Of a stretch of DNA of 64,000 nucleotides, positions 63,002 to 64,000 are shown piece by piece (position 1 is the stretch's first letter; the number at the start of each line of letters is the position of its first letter). The notes under the pieces are model-generated. The model had not been told where the DNA came from. It saw only the letters and a list, made by a program, of their open reading frames with translations, and ran no database searches. Source of the DNA: Marinicella rhabdoformis (lineage in GTDB: Bacteria > Pseudomonadota > Gammaproteobacteria > Xanthomonadales > Marinicellaceae); contig NZ_VTFS01000001.1 in NCBI RefSeq assembly GCF_009671245.1, forward strand, positions 469,914 to 533,913, written 5' to 3'. A program made the position numbers and the translations under genes.

Positions 63002-64000
63002 TTAACAAATTATATTTTTTATTTCACCATTTGATATTCTTGAATATAAATCATCAATCACGTTTATAATAGATTTTATTGTGTCGAATACCAGCTCTCT
63101 ATTCTCAATAAATTCTTTCAAACTTTTACCATCAAAAACTTCAACCTCCATCGCACTCCCGGATAAATGAATTAAATTATTTCTAATTTCTTTAACCGGT
63201 GAATCAAGGTCCAACGGAAAAACATGCCTTTTTATTAACATCTCTTCATTACGTGCTATTTTCAACGCTGCTCCAAGGCCACTTATTTTTTTAACTGCCC
63301 TTGTAGTTACTATATCTTTTGTTAAATAGTCCATTATTATTTCAGATCCAGCAGTGACTTTTATAGACCATTTTCCATTTCTATTTTCTCTTTTAATATT
63401 CACATCCACATAGTCTTTTCCATTTTCATTTATAAAGTTTTCTACTTTACTTGGCACCGAATCTAAAGGTTTTAAAGTTAGTTGATTTTCAAATTGTGCA
63501 ACTCGCACTTTACTCATCTCGTATATATTTTCTGAAGATCCAAAAGCCTTATAATCATAACCAAGTAATATTAATGAATCTCTCAAAGCACTTTCAAGTG
63601 AGATAGAAAGTAAAGACAATGAAACACCATTGGAGTTATTTGTAAATGCAAATATTCCTTGCTCTAGATTCTCAATCACATACTTTGGTACGATAGATCT
63701 ACTTTGTAAACCTCCTGCCCGGAGTGACACCTCAAGCATTTCAACTTCACCTTCTATTTCAACTTTCCAACAAATTTTCCAAATACTTTCTATCGTAAGG
63801 TATAGATAACTAGTTTCACTTAATTTAATTTCCAATGTTTTTAATAACCCTTCAATGGCTATCCCTGACAATGGTTTTTTATTTAGATCTAAAAACAACT
63901 GTTCTGCTAAGTTGATAAATAAAGAAAACCCTTTTCTATCACCTCTTCTAGAAGCTTTGATACTTAATTCTGTGAGTTGATTCTCTGCTGGTTTTGTATC
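63002..64000 (-). CDS. Unknown protein, 5'-partial, with a HEPN-like RNxxxH motif
   Basis: The frame is open from the stop near 63002 to the right edge of the window, so the start lies outside; at least 332 residues are present. I do not recognise the family. Near its C-terminus EIRNNLIHLSG contains R-N-x-x-x-H (63167-63184), the HEPN catalytic pattern. A middle segment has DVNIKRENRNGKWSIKVT. Codon use is AT-rich compared with the left part of the window, a possible sign of transfer. It is on the same strand as the nuclease-like operon, separated by 130 bp, so it may be an upstream member or a separate unit. Confidence 0.65.
   Translation of the reverse strand, partial: DTKPAENQLTELSIKASRRGDRKGFSLFINLAEQLFLDLNKKPLSGIAIEGLLKTLEIKLSETSYLYLTIESIWKICWKVEIEGEVEMLEVSLRAGGLQSRSIVPKYVIENLEQGIFAFTNNSNGVSLSLLSISLESALRDSLILLGYDYKAFGSSENIYEMSKVRVAQFENQLTLKPLDSVPSKVENFINENGKDYVDVNIKRENRNGKWSIKVTAGSEIIMDYLTKDIVTTRAVKKISGLGAALKIARNEEMLIKRHVFPLDLDSPVKEIRNNLIHLSGSAMEVEVFDGKSLKEFIENRELVFDTIKSIINVIDDLYSRISNGEIKNIIC

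Overview
The window looks like a chromosomal segment of a Gram-negative, probably marine gammaproteobacterium with moderate-to-low GC. The evidence is a TonB-dependent outer-membrane receptor, several lipoproteins, ZapE, the queG / nnr / tsaE / amidase gene block typical of gammaproteobacteria, prpB-prpC, and a giant DUF11 repeat protein with an IPTL-CTERM-like tail. A short C-terminal 'IFxDGFE' tail on three secreted proteins reminds me of Marinicella / Wenzhouxiangella-type bacteria; that placement is inference. No rRNA, tRNA or CRISPR array was recognised.

Layout. 1-7.7 kb: tryptophan genes trpE (5' end outside the window), a TonB receptor, then trpG-trpD-trpC and an MTA/SAH nucleosidase, all on the + strand. 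7.7-10.5 kb: a small lipoprotein, a YihY/BrkB membrane protein coupled to a TlpA-like thioredoxin lipoprotein, and a secreted protein made of 11-residue 'SFPD' repeats. 10.6-15.0 kb: queG, divergent from nnr-tsaE-amidase. 15.2-23.6 kb: exported proteins (FG-GAP-like protein, M28 peptidase, 1747-residue DUF11 protein). 23.9-31.5 kb: thrB, an SPFH protein, two bacterial-PH membrane proteins, an esterase-like hydrolase, trmB and an SLC13-type permease. 31.5-36.1 kb (- strand): small protein, zapE, hydrolase, glutaminase, AmpG-like transporter. 36.2-40.4 kb: a CNB-rhodanese protein, prpB, prpC and a cyclophilin lipoprotein. 40.4-47.5 kb: DEAD-box helicase, polysaccharide deacetylase, MBL hydrolase, SnoaL-like protein, CPBP protease and a split MASE1-GGDEF diguanylate cyclase. 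47.7-58 kb: OsmC-YcaO fusion, EAL phosphodiesterase, two exported proteins, the omega-amidase / methionine aminotransferase pair and a serine hydrolase. 58.2-64 kb: an accessory region with a Fic protein behind operator-like repeats, then a tight - strand operon of nuclease-like genes.

How the genes work together. TrpE/G/D/C carry out early and middle tryptophan steps; trpF, trpB and trpA are not here. MtnN, the methionine aminotransferase and the omega-amidase all belong to sulfur-amino-acid salvage, although they are far apart. PrpB and PrpC are two steps of the methylcitrate cycle for propionyl-CoA. The GGDEF and EAL proteins are opposing c-di-GMP enzymes.

The best candidate for something new is the right-end operon (about 59.65-64 kb). 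It encodes an HNH nuclease with an unusual N-terminal domain, a HEPN-motif protein abutting it with no spacer, a GIY-YIG/DUF4357 protein, a protein with a PD-(D/E)xK-like pattern, and a partial gene carrying a second HEPN-like RNxxxH motif. I read it as a possible defence operon; that function is inferred from motifs and gene packing only.
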